Assembly (NCBI GenBank): GCA_005884765.1
Contig: VAZV01000134.1
Span: forward strand, 1-57,505
Direction: 5' to 3'
Origin: Alphaproteobacteria bacterium
Lineage (GTDB): Bacteria > Pseudomonadota > Alphaproteobacteria > Rhizobiales > Xanthobacteraceae
Length of the DNA stretch: 57,505 nt
The notes beneath the pieces are model-generated. The model saw nothing but the letters and a program-made list of their open reading frames with translations. It did not search any database and was not told where the DNA came from. The position numbers were made by a program, and so were the translations under genes. Shown here piece by piece: positions 35,030-44,559 of this stretch (the first letter of the stretch is position 1; the number at the start of each line of letters is the position of its first letter).

Positions 35030-35705
35030 CTAACCCTCCCTGTTGTTGCAGGCGATCGCCCGCCTGCCCTGTCGTTCACACTTCGCCGTGCACGCAGATC
35101 AGTCCGGTCTTCTCAGAAGCCGCGGAAAAATTGTTGTTTAGTATTGTTGTTAAGCGAAAGATTTTCACTAAACACAACCGCTGTCAATGGCCGCCACGGA
35201 TTCCCGCCTTGAGTTTGAATTATTGCTGCACTGCGGGGATTAATTGAAGCCATCGCCAGGAGAAGGGATCGGAAAGGAGAAGCCGAATTTGTTTAGTAAA
35301 TTCAACCTTCCACCACTCGCACCCGCGCATCTGGCTGCGATCACCATGGGCGGAAGGGTCAGAGGGATTTACCGAACGCCTTTCAAAGGGCGGCAGGTTC
35401 GATAAAGCCGCGCGGGCGCGCAGAACGGTGCCCGTTGTGGCGGGTCATTTTCGTTTCAGAATGATGTTGCTCGGTCACGACCGGCGTCCCGTGCCTTGGC
35501 ATGTAGGGCATTTCACGAAGTGCCACCTGCAGGATTTTTCCTTTGCCTCAGCGAAGCCATTCACATAACGGACTCAACGATTTCAGCCATGGCTGGGGCA
35601 GGACGGATCGTACGCCCGAATAGCGGAATCAAAATCAGTTTTGATTATTCAAACCTGGGACCGCAAATTAGGAGACATCTTTTTGGCCTTGATATCGCAA
35701 AGCGA
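35030..35705. other. Intergenic region, promoter side of the dha operon
   Basis: 676 bp between the flavin reductase gene end and the dha operon start. The right part (35627-35646) has the perfect AT-rich inverted repeat aatcaaaa-tcag-ttttgatt, which could act as an operator or weak terminator after the sulfur cluster. The left part holds three copies of a TTGTTTAGTA-type motif. No coding sequence is supported. It is the longest gene-free stretch in the window. Confidence 0.5.
35134..35298. promoter_or_regulatory. TTGTTTAGTA repeats, candidate operators of the dha operon
   Basis: ttgtttagta occurs at 35134-35143 and 35289-35298 on the plus strand, and actaaacacaa at 35167-35177 is an inverted near-copy, giving the exact dyad tgtttagt/actaaaca about 24 bases apart. 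All lie 105-270 bp upstream of the binding-protein start. Repeated sites of this kind suit a DeoR-, LacI- or GntR-type repressor or the operon's own 139-aa HTH protein. The spacing hints at looping or cooperative binding. Inference. Confidence 0.5.
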
Positions 35706-36347
35706 CTAACGCTCTCTCTCTGCAAGTGCTGTCATCGCGGCGGATCGCGGGAGCGGCGTGATCGCTGGAGTGTGAGTCGCAATACCAGTGGAGGGCACGC
35801 TCACTTTCGCAAGCCTAACCATGTCCTCGTCAAGATCGATGGCGACATATTGTCCCTGCCAGTATGCCAATGCCGAGGAACGCCCGGAGAGTTTGAGGCC
35901 GCATACGCCGCCGATCACGATCACATGAGAATGGCGCTCGATGACGTCCTCGACCTCGCAGTCGATCGCTGCCAGCGCCCCGATCAGGAGCGGCGCGCCC
36001 GGCGGCCGCGTGGTCCACTGCGCGCCGGCAAAGCGTTCCGCACCTTTCAGGCCGCCCTTGCCGGCAAACCGCTCGGCAATGTCGAGCTGGTCCGCATTCA
36101 GGATGTTCACGCCAAAATGCCCGTAGCGTCGCAACAGCGGCCAGGTCGAGGACGCACGGCTGACGCTGATGATCAGCGTGGGCGGATCGACCGAAAGCGA
36201 GGAGACAGACGTCACGGTCATGCCGGTGATGTCGTCGCCGCGACCAGCCGTGACGACGCTGACCGCGCCGACAAGATGGCGCATGGCGCCGCGGAAATCG
36301 TCCGACGACACCTCACGTGTGAGGTCGACGATACGGTCAGTTGTCAT
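35706..36347 (-). CDS. Flavin reductase-like FMN-binding protein
   Basis: 213-aa NAD(P)H:FMN oxidoreductase of the flavin-reductase (DIM6/NtaB-like) fold. GAVSVVTAGRGDDITGMTVT (about residues 25-44), SLSVDPPTLIISVSRASST, HFGVNILNADQLDIAERFAG and the C-terminal VIVIGGVCGLKLSG match the family. It would supply FMNH2 to the two luciferase-like monooxygenases of the cluster. The ATG at 36347 has GAGG six bases upstream; the longer open frame to 36539 overlaps the ATPase gene and is not family-like. It is the last gene of the sulfur cluster, 10 bp after ssuB. Confidence 0.9.
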   Translation of the reverse strand: MTTDRIVDLTREVSSDDFRGAMRHLVGAVSVVTAGRGDDITGMTVTSVSSLSVDPPTLIISVSRASSTWPLLRRYGHFGVNILNADQLDIAERFAGKGGLKGAERFAGAQWTTRPPGAPLLIGALAAIDCEVEDVIERHSHVIVIGGVCGLKLSGRSSALAYWQGQYVAIDLDEDMVRLAKVSVPSTGIATHTPAITPLPRSAAMTALAERER

Positions 36348-36357
36348 GGCATCCTCA

Positions 36358-37200
36358 TTACGTTGATCGTTCGTCGCCCCCGCGCAGCAGCTCGCCCAGG
36401 ATCGAGCCCTCGAGTGCCGCGAGATCGGCTGAACCACGCTTCCGAGGACGCTTGATATCGATATGAATGTCGCGCGCGATGCGGCCGTCCTCGAGGAGGA
36501 GCACGCGATCGGCGAGCGCGATCGCCTCCGAGACGTCATGCGTCACCAGAATCGCGGTAAAGCCCTGGTCGCGCCAGACTCGCTCGAGCAATCGCTGCAT
36601 GGTGATGCGGGTAAGCGCGTCCAGCGCGCCCAGCGGCTCATCGAAGGCGAGCAGGCGCGGATGGCTGACCAGCGCACGCGCGAGCGCCACGCGCTGCTTC
36701 TGCCCACCGGACAAGACGGCCGGCCATTGTCCCCGCTTCTCCGCAAGACCAACTTCAGTGAGCGCCCGTTCAGCGCGCGCCCTGGCGTCGGCCGATTTGC
36801 GGCCGCGGCCGAGACCGACCTCCACGTTGGCGAGCACGCGCGCCCACGGCAACAGTCGCGGCTCCTGGAACATCACCCGCGCATCCTCCGGGCGCGCTTC
36901 CGAGCCAAAACTGACGCTTCCGGAATCGATGCTCTCCAAGCCAGCAATCAGACGCAAGAGCGTGCTCTTGCCGCAGCCGCTCTTGCCGACGATCGCGACG
37001 AACTGGCCCGCGGGAATACAGACGTCGATGCCGCGCAGCACCTCGTGGTCACCAAACGATTTGCGCAAGCCGCGGATAGTGAGCGCCAGACCGCGGGCGC
37101 CTACTTCGGAGCCCTGCCACAGGCGCCGCGCCTGCTTGACATAGTCGGGCCGATCGATCAGCTCGGCCTCGGGAACGCGAAAACGAAGGGCTTCTTGCAT
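36358..37200 (-). CDS. ssuB: Aliphatic sulfonate ABC transporter ATPase SsuB
   Basis: 280-aa ATPase of the SsuB/TauB class. Walker [39 protein letters not shown], signature [16 protein letters not shown], Walker [17 protein letters not shown], and [20 protein letters not shown]. An N-terminal extension of about 35 residues precedes the domain. The ATG at 37200 is spaced from GAAGAG better than the one at 37206. It sits 10 bp after ssuC. It drives import of sulfonates with the neighbouring permease. Confidence 0.92.
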   Translation of the reverse strand: MQEALRFRVPEAELIDRPDYVKQARRLWQGSEVGARGLALTIRGLRKSFGDHEVLRGIDVCIPAGQFVAIVGKSGCGKSTLLRLIAGLESIDSGSVSFGSEARPEDARVMFQEPRLLPWARVLANVEVGLGRGRKSADARARAERALTEVGLAEKRGQWPAVLSGGQKQRVALARALVSHPRLLAFDEPLGALDALTRITMQRLLERVWRDQGFTAILVTHDVSEAIALADRVLLLEDGRIARDIHIDIKRPRKRGSADLAALEGSILGELLRGGDERST

Positions 37201-37210
37201 GCGCATCTCT

Positions 37211-38017
37211 TCAGGGTTTGCGGAATGCGGGGTGCCAGGCGAGGGTCAATCGCTCCAGCGCACGCGATGCGCTGTCGGCGAGCTTGCCCAGCAAGGCATA
37301 GATCAGGATCGAGAGCACGACGACATCGACCAGCATGAACTCGCGCGCCTGCATCGCCATGTAGCCGAGGCCCGACGACGCCGCGATGGTCTCGGCGACG
37401 ATCAGGGTGAGCCACATGATGCCGAGTGCGAAGCGCAGACCGACGAAGATTGAGGGGAGCGCGCCCGGGAAGATCACCCGCGTGAACAATTCGCCGTTAG
37501 TCATGCCGTAGATGCGCCCCATCTCGATCAATTGCGGATCGACTGTGCGGATGCCATGCAGCGTGTTGAGATAGACCGGAAAAAATACGCCGAGCGCGAC
37601 CAGGAACAGTTTTGCTGTCTCGTCGATGCCGAACCAGAGAATGACCAGCGGAATCAGCGCCAGATGCGGAATGTTGCGCACCATCTGCAGCGTCGTATCG
37701 GTCAGCTTGCCGGCAAGCTGCGACAGCCCGTTGGCGAGGCCAAAGGCGAAGCCGATGCTGCCGCCGATCATAAAGCCGATGCTTGCGCGCCAGAAGCTGA
37801 CCCAGATGTTGCGGCCGAGTTCACCCGAAACGGTGAGCTTCCAGCCCGCCAGCGCCACATCGCTTGGCGCCGGCAGCACGCGCGACGACACAAAGCCCGT
37901 CGCGCAGGCAAGCTGCCAGACGCCGAGGATCACAAGCGGGACGATCCACGGGACAAACCCATCGGCGCGCGGCAATTTGAGCGCGCGTACGCGTGGAAAA
38001 CTTTCGATCACACTCAT
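37211..38017 (-). CDS. ssuC: Aliphatic sulfonate ABC transporter permease SsuC
   Basis: 268-aa inner-membrane permease of the SsuC/TauC class. [21 protein letters not shown] near residue 22, [20 protein letters not shown] [20 protein letters not shown], and the ATPase-contact loop [20 protein letters not shown] then [20 protein letters not shown]. It begins with an ATGA overlap with ssuD. Partner of the SsuB at 36358-37200. Confidence 0.92.
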   Translation of the reverse strand: MSVIESFPRVRALKLPRADGFVPWIVPLVILGVWQLACATGFVSSRVLPAPSDVALAGWKLTVSGELGRNIWVSFWRASIGFMIGGSIGFAFGLANGLSQLAGKLTDTTLQMVRNIPHLALIPLVILWFGIDETAKLFLVALGVFFPVYLNTLHGIRTVDPQLIEMGRIYGMTNGELFTRVIFPGALPSIFVGLRFALGIMWLTLIVAETIAASSGLGYMAMQAREFMLVDVVVLSILIYALLGKLADSASRALERLTLAWHPAFRKP

Positions 38018-39192
38018 GACTGCGAGGCCTGCCTCTGCGGGCGATGATCGTTGCCGATGGTCTCGCCGAACGGTCCGGTATTGACGCGAAGTGGCGTGAC
38101 ATTGCTCGGCTGCTCCAGCGCAAGCAGCGGAAACACCAGTTCGGCAAAGCGGTAGGCTTCCTCGAGATGGGGATAGCCCGACATGATGAAGGTATCGATG
38201 CCGATATCCTGATACTCCTTGATCCGCGCCGCAACGATCTGGGGATCGCCGACCAGCGCCGTTCCAGCGCCGCCGCGGACGAGCCCCACGCCGGCCCAGA
38301 GGTTCGGGCTGATCTCGAGCTTGTCACGGCGGCCGCCATGCAGATCGGCCATGCGCTGCTGCCCGACCGAGTCCATGCGCGAAAAGATCTTTTGCGCCGA
38401 GGCGATGGCGTCGTCGGTCACGTGGCTAATCAAGTCGTCTGCGGCCTTCCAGGCGTCTGCGTCAGTCTCTCGCACGATCACATGCAGGCGGATGCCGAAC
38501 GAAAGTTTGCGCCCACGTTTCTCGGCGCTGGCCCTGACCCGCGCAACCTTCTCGGCGACCTGGGCCGGCGGCTCGCCCCAGGTCAAATATTTGTCGACCG
38601 TCTCGGCGGCGACTACGATACCCGCATCCGATGATCCGCCGAAATAAAGTGGCGGCCGGGGCGACTGCAGAGGCTGAAACAGCAGCCGTCCATCCTCGAC
38701 GCGGATGTGTCTGCCCTCGAAATTGACGGTCTTGCCGGCGAGCAGGTCGGTATAGATCTGCAGGAACTCGCGCGTCACCGCGTAACGCTCATCGTGGCTC
38801 AGGAAGATTCCATCACCCTTGTTCTCGACGGGATCGCCGCCCGTGACGACGTTGATCAGGAGCCGGCCATTGGAAATCCGGTCGAGCGTTGCGGTCATGC
38901 GTGCGGCGACGCTTGGCGACTGCAGGCCCGGCCGCACCGCAACGAGATAGCGCAGCCGTTCGGTAAACGGCGCGACGCTGGAGGCGACGATCCAGGAATC
39001 CTCGCAAGACCGCCCGGTTGGCAGCAACACGCCGAAATAGCCGAGCTGGTCGGCAGCCTGCGCGATCTGGCGCAGATAATTGAAGTTCACTTCACGCCCA
39101 CCGATGGTCGTGCCGAGATAGCGGCCGTCACCATGGGTCGGCAGGAACCAGAGGATGTTGGCCTTGGCTGATTTTTGCGCAGTCATGATCAC
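38014..39192 (-). CDS. ssuD: FMNH2-dependent alkanesulfonate monooxygenase SsuD
   Basis: 392-aa bacterial-luciferase-like monooxygenase releasing sulfite from alkanesulfonates. The characteristic opening [14 protein letters not shown] is present, with [52 protein letters not shown] and [21 protein letters not shown]-terminal [19 protein letters not shown] is also canonical. It overlaps ssuA and ssuC by four bases each. FMNH2 presumably comes from the reductase at 35706-36347. Confidence 0.95.
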   Translation of the reverse strand: MIMTAQKSAKANILWFLPTHGDGRYLGTTIGGREVNFNYLRQIAQAADQLGYFGVLLPTGRSCEDSWIVASSVAPFTERLRYLVAVRPGLQSPSVAARMTATLDRISNGRLLINVVTGGDPVENKGDGIFLSHDERYAVTREFLQIYTDLLAGKTVNFEGRHIRVEDGRLLFQPLQSPRPPLYFGGSSDAGIVVAAETVDKYLTWGEPPAQVAEKVARVRASAEKRGRKLSFGIRLHVIVRETDADAWKAADDLISHVTDDAIASAQKIFSRMDSVGQQRMADLHGGRRDKLEISPNLWAGVGLVRGGAGTALVGDPQIVAARIKEYQDIGIDTFIMSGYPHLEEAYRFAELVFPLLALEQPSNVTPLRVNTGPFGETIGNDHRPQRQASQS

Positions 39193-40142
39193 GATCCCGA
39201 TTTGCGCTGCAGGTCCGAGACCGTTATCGCCTTGGGTAACAAGCCGAGTCGCAAGAAGGTGTCGGCAATGCGCTGCTGACTTGCGATCACCTCATCGCTG
39301 ATCGGGCGAATGCCATAGGACTCGCGCTTCAGCGATGCCGCCAAGACCGGTGCGGGCAGACCGATCGACGGGCTAAGTTGCGCCGCGACCTCGTCGATAT
39401 GGTTCTTGGTCCACTCGTCGGCCTCGTTGAGCGCATCGAGCACGATGTCGACCACCTTGGCGTTCTCTGCGAGGAATCTCTTCGAGGAAAAATAGAACTG
39501 ATGATTGGCGACAAGACCGGTCCCGTCGGTGAGGATGCGCGCGCCGGTCGAGGCTTCGGCCGCGGCTTCACAGGGATCCCAGATCACCCAGGCATCGACC
39601 GCGCCGCGTGTGAAGGCGGCGAGCGCGTCGGCCGGCGCCAGAAAGACCGGCTGGATATCGGCATATTTCAGGCCGGCCTTCTCCAGCGCTTTCACCAGGA
39701 GATAGTGGACATTCGAGCCCTTGTTGAGGGCGACCTTCTTGCCGCGCAGATCGGCGACGGATTTGAGCGGACTGTCCTTGGGGACCAGGATCGCTTCGCC
39801 CTGCGCGGCCGGCGGATCGTAGGCAAGATAGACCAGCGGCGCGCCGGCAGCTTGCGCAAAGATCGGCGGCGTTTCGCCGGCGATGCCGAAATCGATCGCG
39901 CCGACATTGAGCGCTTCGAGGAGCGGCGGTCCAGACGGAAATTCGGTCCAGGACACCGTGTAGCCGAGCGGCTTCAACTTCTGCTCCAGCGTTCCGCGTC
40001 CCTTCAAGAGGACCAGCTTGCCGTATTTCTGGAAACCGATACGCACGACGTTGTCCTGACCGTAGGAGGCACCGACGCTAGCGGCGACAATGCCGAGCGA
40101 CAGCACGGCGCGCGCGATCCAGCCTTGCAGAAAATGCTTCAT
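39189..40142 (-). CDS. ssuA: Sulfonate-binding protein SsuA, copy 1
   Basis: 317-aa periplasmic binding protein. Signal peptide to about residue 28 ([17 protein letters not shown]), then [97 protein letters not shown]. The ATG at 40142 follows AAGGGA. It precedes ssuD with an ATGA overlap, the classical ssuAD arrangement. Similar in layout to copies 2 and 3 but far from identical. Confidence 0.93.
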   Translation of the reverse strand: MKHFLQGWIARAVLSLGIVAASVGASYGQDNVVRIGFQKYGKLVLLKGRGTLEQKLKPLGYTVSWTEFPSGPPLLEALNVGAIDFGIAGETPPIFAQAAGAPLVYLAYDPPAAQGEAILVPKDSPLKSVADLRGKKVALNKGSNVHYLLVKALEKAGLKYADIQPVFLAPADALAAFTRGAVDAWVIWDPCEAAAEASTGARILTDGTGLVANHQFYFSSKRFLAENAKVVDIVLDALNEADEWTKNHIDEVAAQLSPSIGLPAPVLAASLKRESYGIRPISDEVIASQQRIADTFLRLGLLPKAITVSDLQRKSGS

Positions 40143-40173
40143 AATGTGTCCCTTGCGTTGCCCCTTGAAACTA

Positions 40174-41124
40174 TCAAATCTGCGTATTGCGCCAGACAAT
40201 GTCGCGAACCGCGACCTGCCTTGGAATCAGGCCGAGCTTGAAGAAGCGATCGGCCACGCCCTGCTGGGTTGCGATGATGTCTTCGGTGACGGGCCCGACG
40301 GCGAAGGACGAACGATTGGCCGCGATGGTCTGAATGTCGAGGCGAATGCCAGTGACAGCACTCAGGCTTCTCGCCACCTCCTCCCGATGCGCCTCCGCCC
40401 ATTTTGCGGTTGACGTCGTCACGTCGGTGATCTGCTGCAGGATCGATCCGTGGTTTTTCGCGAAATCACGATTGGCGATATAGAAGGAATTGGTCTTGGT
40501 GATCTCGCGCGCATTGACGAGAATCCGCCCGTTTTGCATGGTCTCGCCGATCGCGAAGTAGGGATCCCAGATCGCCCAGGCATCGATGCTGCCATTGGCG
40601 AAAGCAGGTCCCGCATCGGGCGGGGTGAGATAGACCGGCGTTATGTCGGCATAGCTCAGGCCAGCCTTTTCCAGCGTCTGCACGACGATGTTGTGCGCGC
40701 TCGATCCTCGCGTGAAACCGACGCGCTTACCCTTCAGGTCGGCGATGGAGTGCAGGCCTGAGTCCCGCGGCACCAGGATCCCCTGACCATTGGTGATCGG
40801 CTGGCCCGCGGCGTAGACGATCGCAGCGCCCGCGGCCTGGGCGAAAATCGGCGGGGAATCGCCGACGGCGCCATAGTCGACGCTGCCGACATTCATCGCC
40901 TCCATCATCGGCGGGCCAGAAGAAAACTCGACCCATTTCACCGCAATCCCTTGCGGATCGAAGTGTCTTTCCAGGGCTGCCTGCTCGCGCGCAACAACGA
41001 GCACGCCGTTCTTCTGATAGCCGATACGAATTTCCCTCAAACTTGGACCTGCGAGGGCGCGCGACGACAGGGCCGCCACAGCCGCAGTTCCTATCGATAG
41101 TTTGAGAAATTTCCGACGCTTCAT
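40174..41124 (-). CDS. Sulfonate-binding protein, SsuA-like copy 2
   Basis: 316 aa. A Tat-like signal MKRRKFLKLSIGTAAVAALS opens the protein, unlike copy 1, which has a Sec-type signal. Mature motifs run parallel to copy 1: [80 protein letters not shown] and GSIDAWAIWDPYFAIGET. It lies 31 bp upstream of ssuA copy 1. A different sulfonate ligand is the simplest reason to keep two copies; this is inference. Confidence 0.9.
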   Translation of the reverse strand: MKRRKFLKLSIGTAAVAALSSRALAGPSLREIRIGYQKNGVLVVAREQAALERHFDPQGIAVKWVEFSSGPPMMEAMNVGSVDYGAVGDSPPIFAQAAGAAIVYAAGQPITNGQGILVPRDSGLHSIADLKGKRVGFTRGSSAHNIVVQTLEKAGLSYADITPVYLTPPDAGPAFANGSIDAWAIWDPYFAIGETMQNGRILVNAREITKTNSFYIANRDFAKNHGSILQQITDVTTSTAKWAEAHREEVARSLSAVTGIRLDIQTIAANRSSFAVGPVTEDIIATQQGVADRFFKLGLIPRQVAVRDIVWRNTQI

Positions 41125-41312
41125 TTCCGCTTCCCGACCCAAGTGTGATGCGGGAATCATGGTGCGAATGAACAAGAGTGTCGAGAGCTACGGAAAAATA
41201 GCGATACAAGCGCTGCAGCGCCGCTGAACGGCGAAGCATTTCTTTCAGATATAAACGGCAGGCAGCGAAATGTTTTCAGCACACGAATGTGATGAGATCG
41301 GCCGCTGCGCTC

Positions 41313-42254
41313 TCATTGTTCGGTGCCTCCACCGATAGCATCAGCAAAGGACCGGTCAACGATGTCGGGTGCATTCAGCCTCTGCTTGATCAGGCCGGAC
41401 CGGAAATAGAGATCGATCGTCTTCTGCTCGTCCGCCAACACAAAATCGTCGATCGGCGCGATCCGGATTTTCGCCCGCATCAGCCAGTTCACCGCCACCG
41501 AGGATGGTACGCTCATGAGCCTGCCCCAGGTTTCGGCATAGCCCTCGACATGATCGAGCGACCAGGCGCGCGCCGTCGCCAGGCGCTGCACGAAATCCAA
41601 AAGCGCCTCCCGCTTCTCACGGATCGCGGCGGGCGTTGCGATTTGGAAGCCTAGGCCCGGTGTGAGCCCCTCTCCGGTAATCACGCGGCGCGACTTGAAC
41701 AGCACCTCCTCCTGGCTGACATACGGCTCCCAGGTCGACCAAGCATCCACCGAACCCTGGCTATAGGCGACCTTGGCGTCCGAGGGCGCGAGGAAGACGA
41801 TCTTGACATCGTCCGCCGTCCACCCCCTCGCCTCAAGTGCGGCGAGGATGAGCAGGTGACCGACCGAACCGCGGCCGGTCGCGATCTTCTTTCCGCGCAG
41901 ATCGTCGAAGCTGCGGATCGCCGAGGCCTCTGGCACAAGGATGGCGAGCCCATCCCGCGACTGCCGGATCGCGGCGATCGCTTTCACGGGCACGTTCGCT
42001 GCCGCCGCGAAGGTGAATGGCGCATCCCCGACAAGGCCGGTGTCGATCGCGCCAGCACCGAGCGCTTCCAGCGGCGGTGCTGCCGCCGGAAACTCCTTCC
42101 ACTCGATCTTGTCCGGAACGTCTTTCAAGACGCCGGCCGCTTCCATCACGGCCTGAGCGTTGCCTTTCTGGTCGCCGACGCGCAAGGCGGTTTCGGCGTC
42201 GACGACATCAGTCACGCCGAATAGGATCGCGGCGGCGAGCAACAAACTCTTCAT
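41313..42254 (-). CDS. Sulfonate-binding protein, SsuA-like copy 3
   Basis: 313 aa. Short Sec signal MKSLLLAAAILFGVTDVVDA, then LRVGDQKGNAQAVMEAAGVL, IEWKEFPAAAPPLEALGAGA, DTGLVGDAPFTFAAAANVPV, KIATGRGSVGHLLILAALEA and GSVDAWSTWEPYVSQEEVL. More divergent than copies 1 and 2. It overlaps the second monooxygenase gene by four bases (ATGA) and is separated from copy 2 by 188 bp, which could carry a promoter. Confidence 0.9.
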   Translation of the reverse strand: MKSLLLAAAILFGVTDVVDAETALRVGDQKGNAQAVMEAAGVLKDVPDKIEWKEFPAAAPPLEALGAGAIDTGLVGDAPFTFAAAANVPVKAIAAIRQSRDGLAILVPEASAIRSFDDLRGKKIATGRGSVGHLLILAALEARGWTADDVKIVFLAPSDAKVAYSQGSVDAWSTWEPYVSQEEVLFKSRRVITGEGLTPGLGFQIATPAAIREKREALLDFVQRLATARAWSLDHVEGYAETWGRLMSVPSSVAVNWLMRAKIRIAPIDDFVLADEQKTIDLYFRSGLIKQRLNAPDIVDRSFADAIGGGTEQ

Positions 42255-43351
42255 TCGGCGGCCAGGCCCCTCGCGCCCTGCCGCTCGGCAATCAGTTTGC
42301 GCGTCAGCGGGATCAACTCGCGGCCATAGTCGATGGCATCGATCAGCGGATCAAAGCCGCGGATCAGGAAATGGCTGATGCCGAGGTCGTAATAGTCGCC
42401 GAACACTTCGGCGACCTGCTCCGGCGTGCCGACCAGCGCGGTGGTGTTGCTGTTGGCGCCGGTCAGCTTTGCGATCTCGGTCCACAGCCGCTTGTCGACG
42501 CGCTTGCCGTCTTCAGCGAGCGCAAGCAGGCGACGCGCCCCGGCGGTGGCATGGCCGTCGGCCGGCTTGCGATAGCCGGTCTTGTCCTGCTGCGCGATGG
42601 CGCGCTCAAGCAGCGCATCGGCTTTGGCCCATGCCTTCTCCTCAGTGTCGGCGAGGATCGGCCGCACCGAAAGGCTGAAGCGCGGTGCCGGCCGGCCATG
42701 CCTCGCCGCGGCGTCGCGAACCCGCGCGGTTTGCTCGCGCACCTGTGCGTAGGATTCGCCCCACAGCGCAAAGGTGTCGGCGTGTTTTCCAGCGACCTCG
42801 ATCGCGCCGTCGGAGGCACCACCGACGAAGATCCGGATGCCCTCGGGGCGATACGGCTTCACAGCGGAGAAGCCGTTCTGCACCTGATAATATTTGCCGG
42901 TATAATCGAACGGCTTATCGCTGGTCCATTCGGCGCGAACGACGTCGAGGAATTCGCTTGTCCGCGCGTACCGCTCCTGCTTGTCGTCGATGGTGTTGCC
43001 GTCCTGCCGGAGCTCGGTTGCATTGCCGCCGGTGATGACATGCAGCGCCACGCGGCCCCTGGAGAACTGGTCGATGGTCGCAAGCTGCCGCGCCAGCAAG
43101 GTCGGCGCGGTGAATCCCGGCCGTTGCGCGATCAGGACGTTGAGCTTTTCGGTCACGGACAGTACGTGCTGGCCGACCTGCAGGCCGTCGGGCGAGGTCG
43201 AATGAAATGCCAGCAGCACGCGGTCGAAGCCGGCGTTCTCATGCGCTTTGGCCACGGTCTCGATGTGGATCGGATCCAGCACCGGCCCCTGGCGAACGAT
43301 CGTTTCCGAGGAATTGTTGTTGCTGATGTAACCGATGAATTCGATGGACAT
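42251..43351 (-). CDS. LLM-class flavin-dependent monooxygenase (sulfonate/sulfone type)
   Basis: 366-aa SsuD-superfamily monooxygenase. It opens MSIEFIGYISNNNSSETIV rather than the SsuD signature, then FDRVLLAFHSTSPDG, LIAQRPGFTAPTLLARQLAT, DQFSRGRVALHVITGGNATE and IRIFVGGASDGAIEVAGKHA. It probably needs FMNH2 and cleaves a C-S bond in a substrate different from that of SsuD. The ATG at 43351 has GGGAGA six bases upstream. It lies 23 bp after the acyl-CoA-dehydrogenase-like gene and is coupled to SsuA copy 3. Confidence 0.88.
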   Translation of the reverse strand: MSIEFIGYISNNNSSETIVRQGPVLDPIHIETVAKAHENAGFDRVLLAFHSTSPDGLQVGQHVLSVTEKLNVLIAQRPGFTAPTLLARQLATIDQFSRGRVALHVITGGNATELRQDGNTIDDKQERYARTSEFLDVVRAEWTSDKPFDYTGKYYQVQNGFSAVKPYRPEGIRIFVGGASDGAIEVAGKHADTFALWGESYAQVREQTARVRDAAARHGRPAPRFSLSVRPILADTEEKAWAKADALLERAIAQQDKTGYRKPADGHATAGARRLLALAEDGKRVDKRLWTEIAKLTGANSNTTALVGTPEQVAEVFGDYYDLGISHFLIRGFDPLIDAIDYGRELIPLTRKLIAERQGARGLAAE

Positions 43352-43374
43352 TGTTGGTCTCCCTCTTGTGGCAG

Positions 43375-44559
43375 TCACAGCCCGAGCGCCGCGCGGCCGA
43401 GGCCCACGCGTGTCGCGTCGTCCTGCGGCGTGTGAACGCGCCCGCACAGCACGTCGCGGTAATGCCGCTCCAGCGGATTGGCGCGGCTCAGTCCGTGATT
43501 GCCCGACAGCGATAGCGCATCCTCGACCACTGCAATCGCATTGTTGGTCACGGTCAGCTTGATCGCGTTGGATTCGGCGGCTCCCAGCAACACGCCATCA
43601 TCGAAATCGACGGCAAAACTGTCGATCAGCCGCGCGTTGACGGCAAGCCGCACCTCGATCCCACCCAGGATTTCTTGCGCGCGCGGCAGTGTCGCGAGCG
43701 GCGTGCCGAGATTGGCGGGCGCACGCTCCTTGAGGAACCTGATTAGCCAGCCGCGCGCGGCACGCGCGATGCCGTCATAGATCGCCGCGACGAAGATCGC
43801 TTGGATGGTCGCTTGGGTGAAATCCGGGGTGCACCAGGCCTCGGGCCTGCGCACGTCGATCTCGTAATCGAGCGGAAACGCGACGTCCTCGAAGATCACG
43901 TCATGGCTTCCGCTTGCGCGCAGCCCGAGATGGTTCCAGGTCTCTTCGATGCGCGTTCCCGGCAGGCCGGCCGGCACCAGGAACAGGCCGACCCGCGTCT
44001 CCGCCTCGTCCGTTTTGGCCCAGACCGCATACCATTTGAGGATCGGTGCACCGGTCGAATAGATCTTGCGGCCGGTCAGCCGCCATCCGGTCTCGGTGCG
44101 CCGCGCAATCGTTGCGGGAAGGCCGCCGCGCGCCGGCGAGCCCAACTCCGGCTCGACCCGCAGCGCGTTAATCAGGGCGACACCGTCCACCGTCTCCTTG
44201 GCGAGCTTGCGCGCGAGCCGGGCCGGCCAGCGTTCGCTCCTCGCCATCACCAGATGCTGGATATAATGCATCGACAGCACCAGCGCGGTCGACGGATCGG
44301 CCTTGCCGAAGATGCCGAGCACGTGCCCGGCATCCCTCGCCCCTGCCCCGCCCCCGCCAAGCGCAGCCGGCACAGTCAGCGCCAACAGGCCTGCGTCCGA
44401 CAATTCCCTGAAGTTTTCGAACGGAAAGCTAGCATCGCGGTCGTGCGCGGCTGCCCGCTCGGCGAAGCCGACCGCGAGCTCGCGCGCGCAATCAAGACGA
44501 TCCGGTCGTCGCGGCTCTGCGCGATCGCTTGCCGCAACCATACCAAGCGCCCTCACCAT
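43375..44559 (-). CDS. Acyl-CoA dehydrogenase-like flavin monooxygenase
   Basis: 394-aa protein of the acyl-CoA dehydrogenase superfamily. N-terminal FPFENFRELSDAGLLALTVP, middle VLSMHYIQHLVMA, RRTETGWRLTGRKIYSTGAP, ASGSHDVIFEDVAFPLDYE and C-terminal DALSLSGNHGLSRANPLERH YRDVLCGRVHTPQDD region. The His-rich end and its place beside sulfonate genes match the DszC/SfnB-like group, which use reduced flavin to hydroxylate rather than dehydrogenating CoA esters. The exact substrate is unknown. It overlaps the preceding ATPase gene by seven bases. Confidence 0.86.
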   Translation of the reverse strand: MVRALGMVAASDRAEPRRPDRLDCARELAVGFAERAAAHDRDASFPFENFRELSDAGLLALTVPAALGGGGAGARDAGHVLGIFGKADPSTALVLSMHYIQHLVMARSERWPARLARKLAKETVDGVALINALRVEPELGSPARGGLPATIARRTETGWRLTGRKIYSTGAPILKWYAVWAKTDEAETRVGLFLVPAGLPGTRIEETWNHLGLRASGSHDVIFEDVAFPLDYEIDVRRPEAWCTPDFTQATIQAIFVAAIYDGIARAARGWLIRFLKERAPANLGTPLATLPRAQEILGGIEVRLAVNARLIDSFAVDFDDGVLLGAAESNAIKLTVTNNAIAVVEDALSLSGNHGLSRANPLERHYRDVLCGRVHTPQDDATRVGLGRAALGL

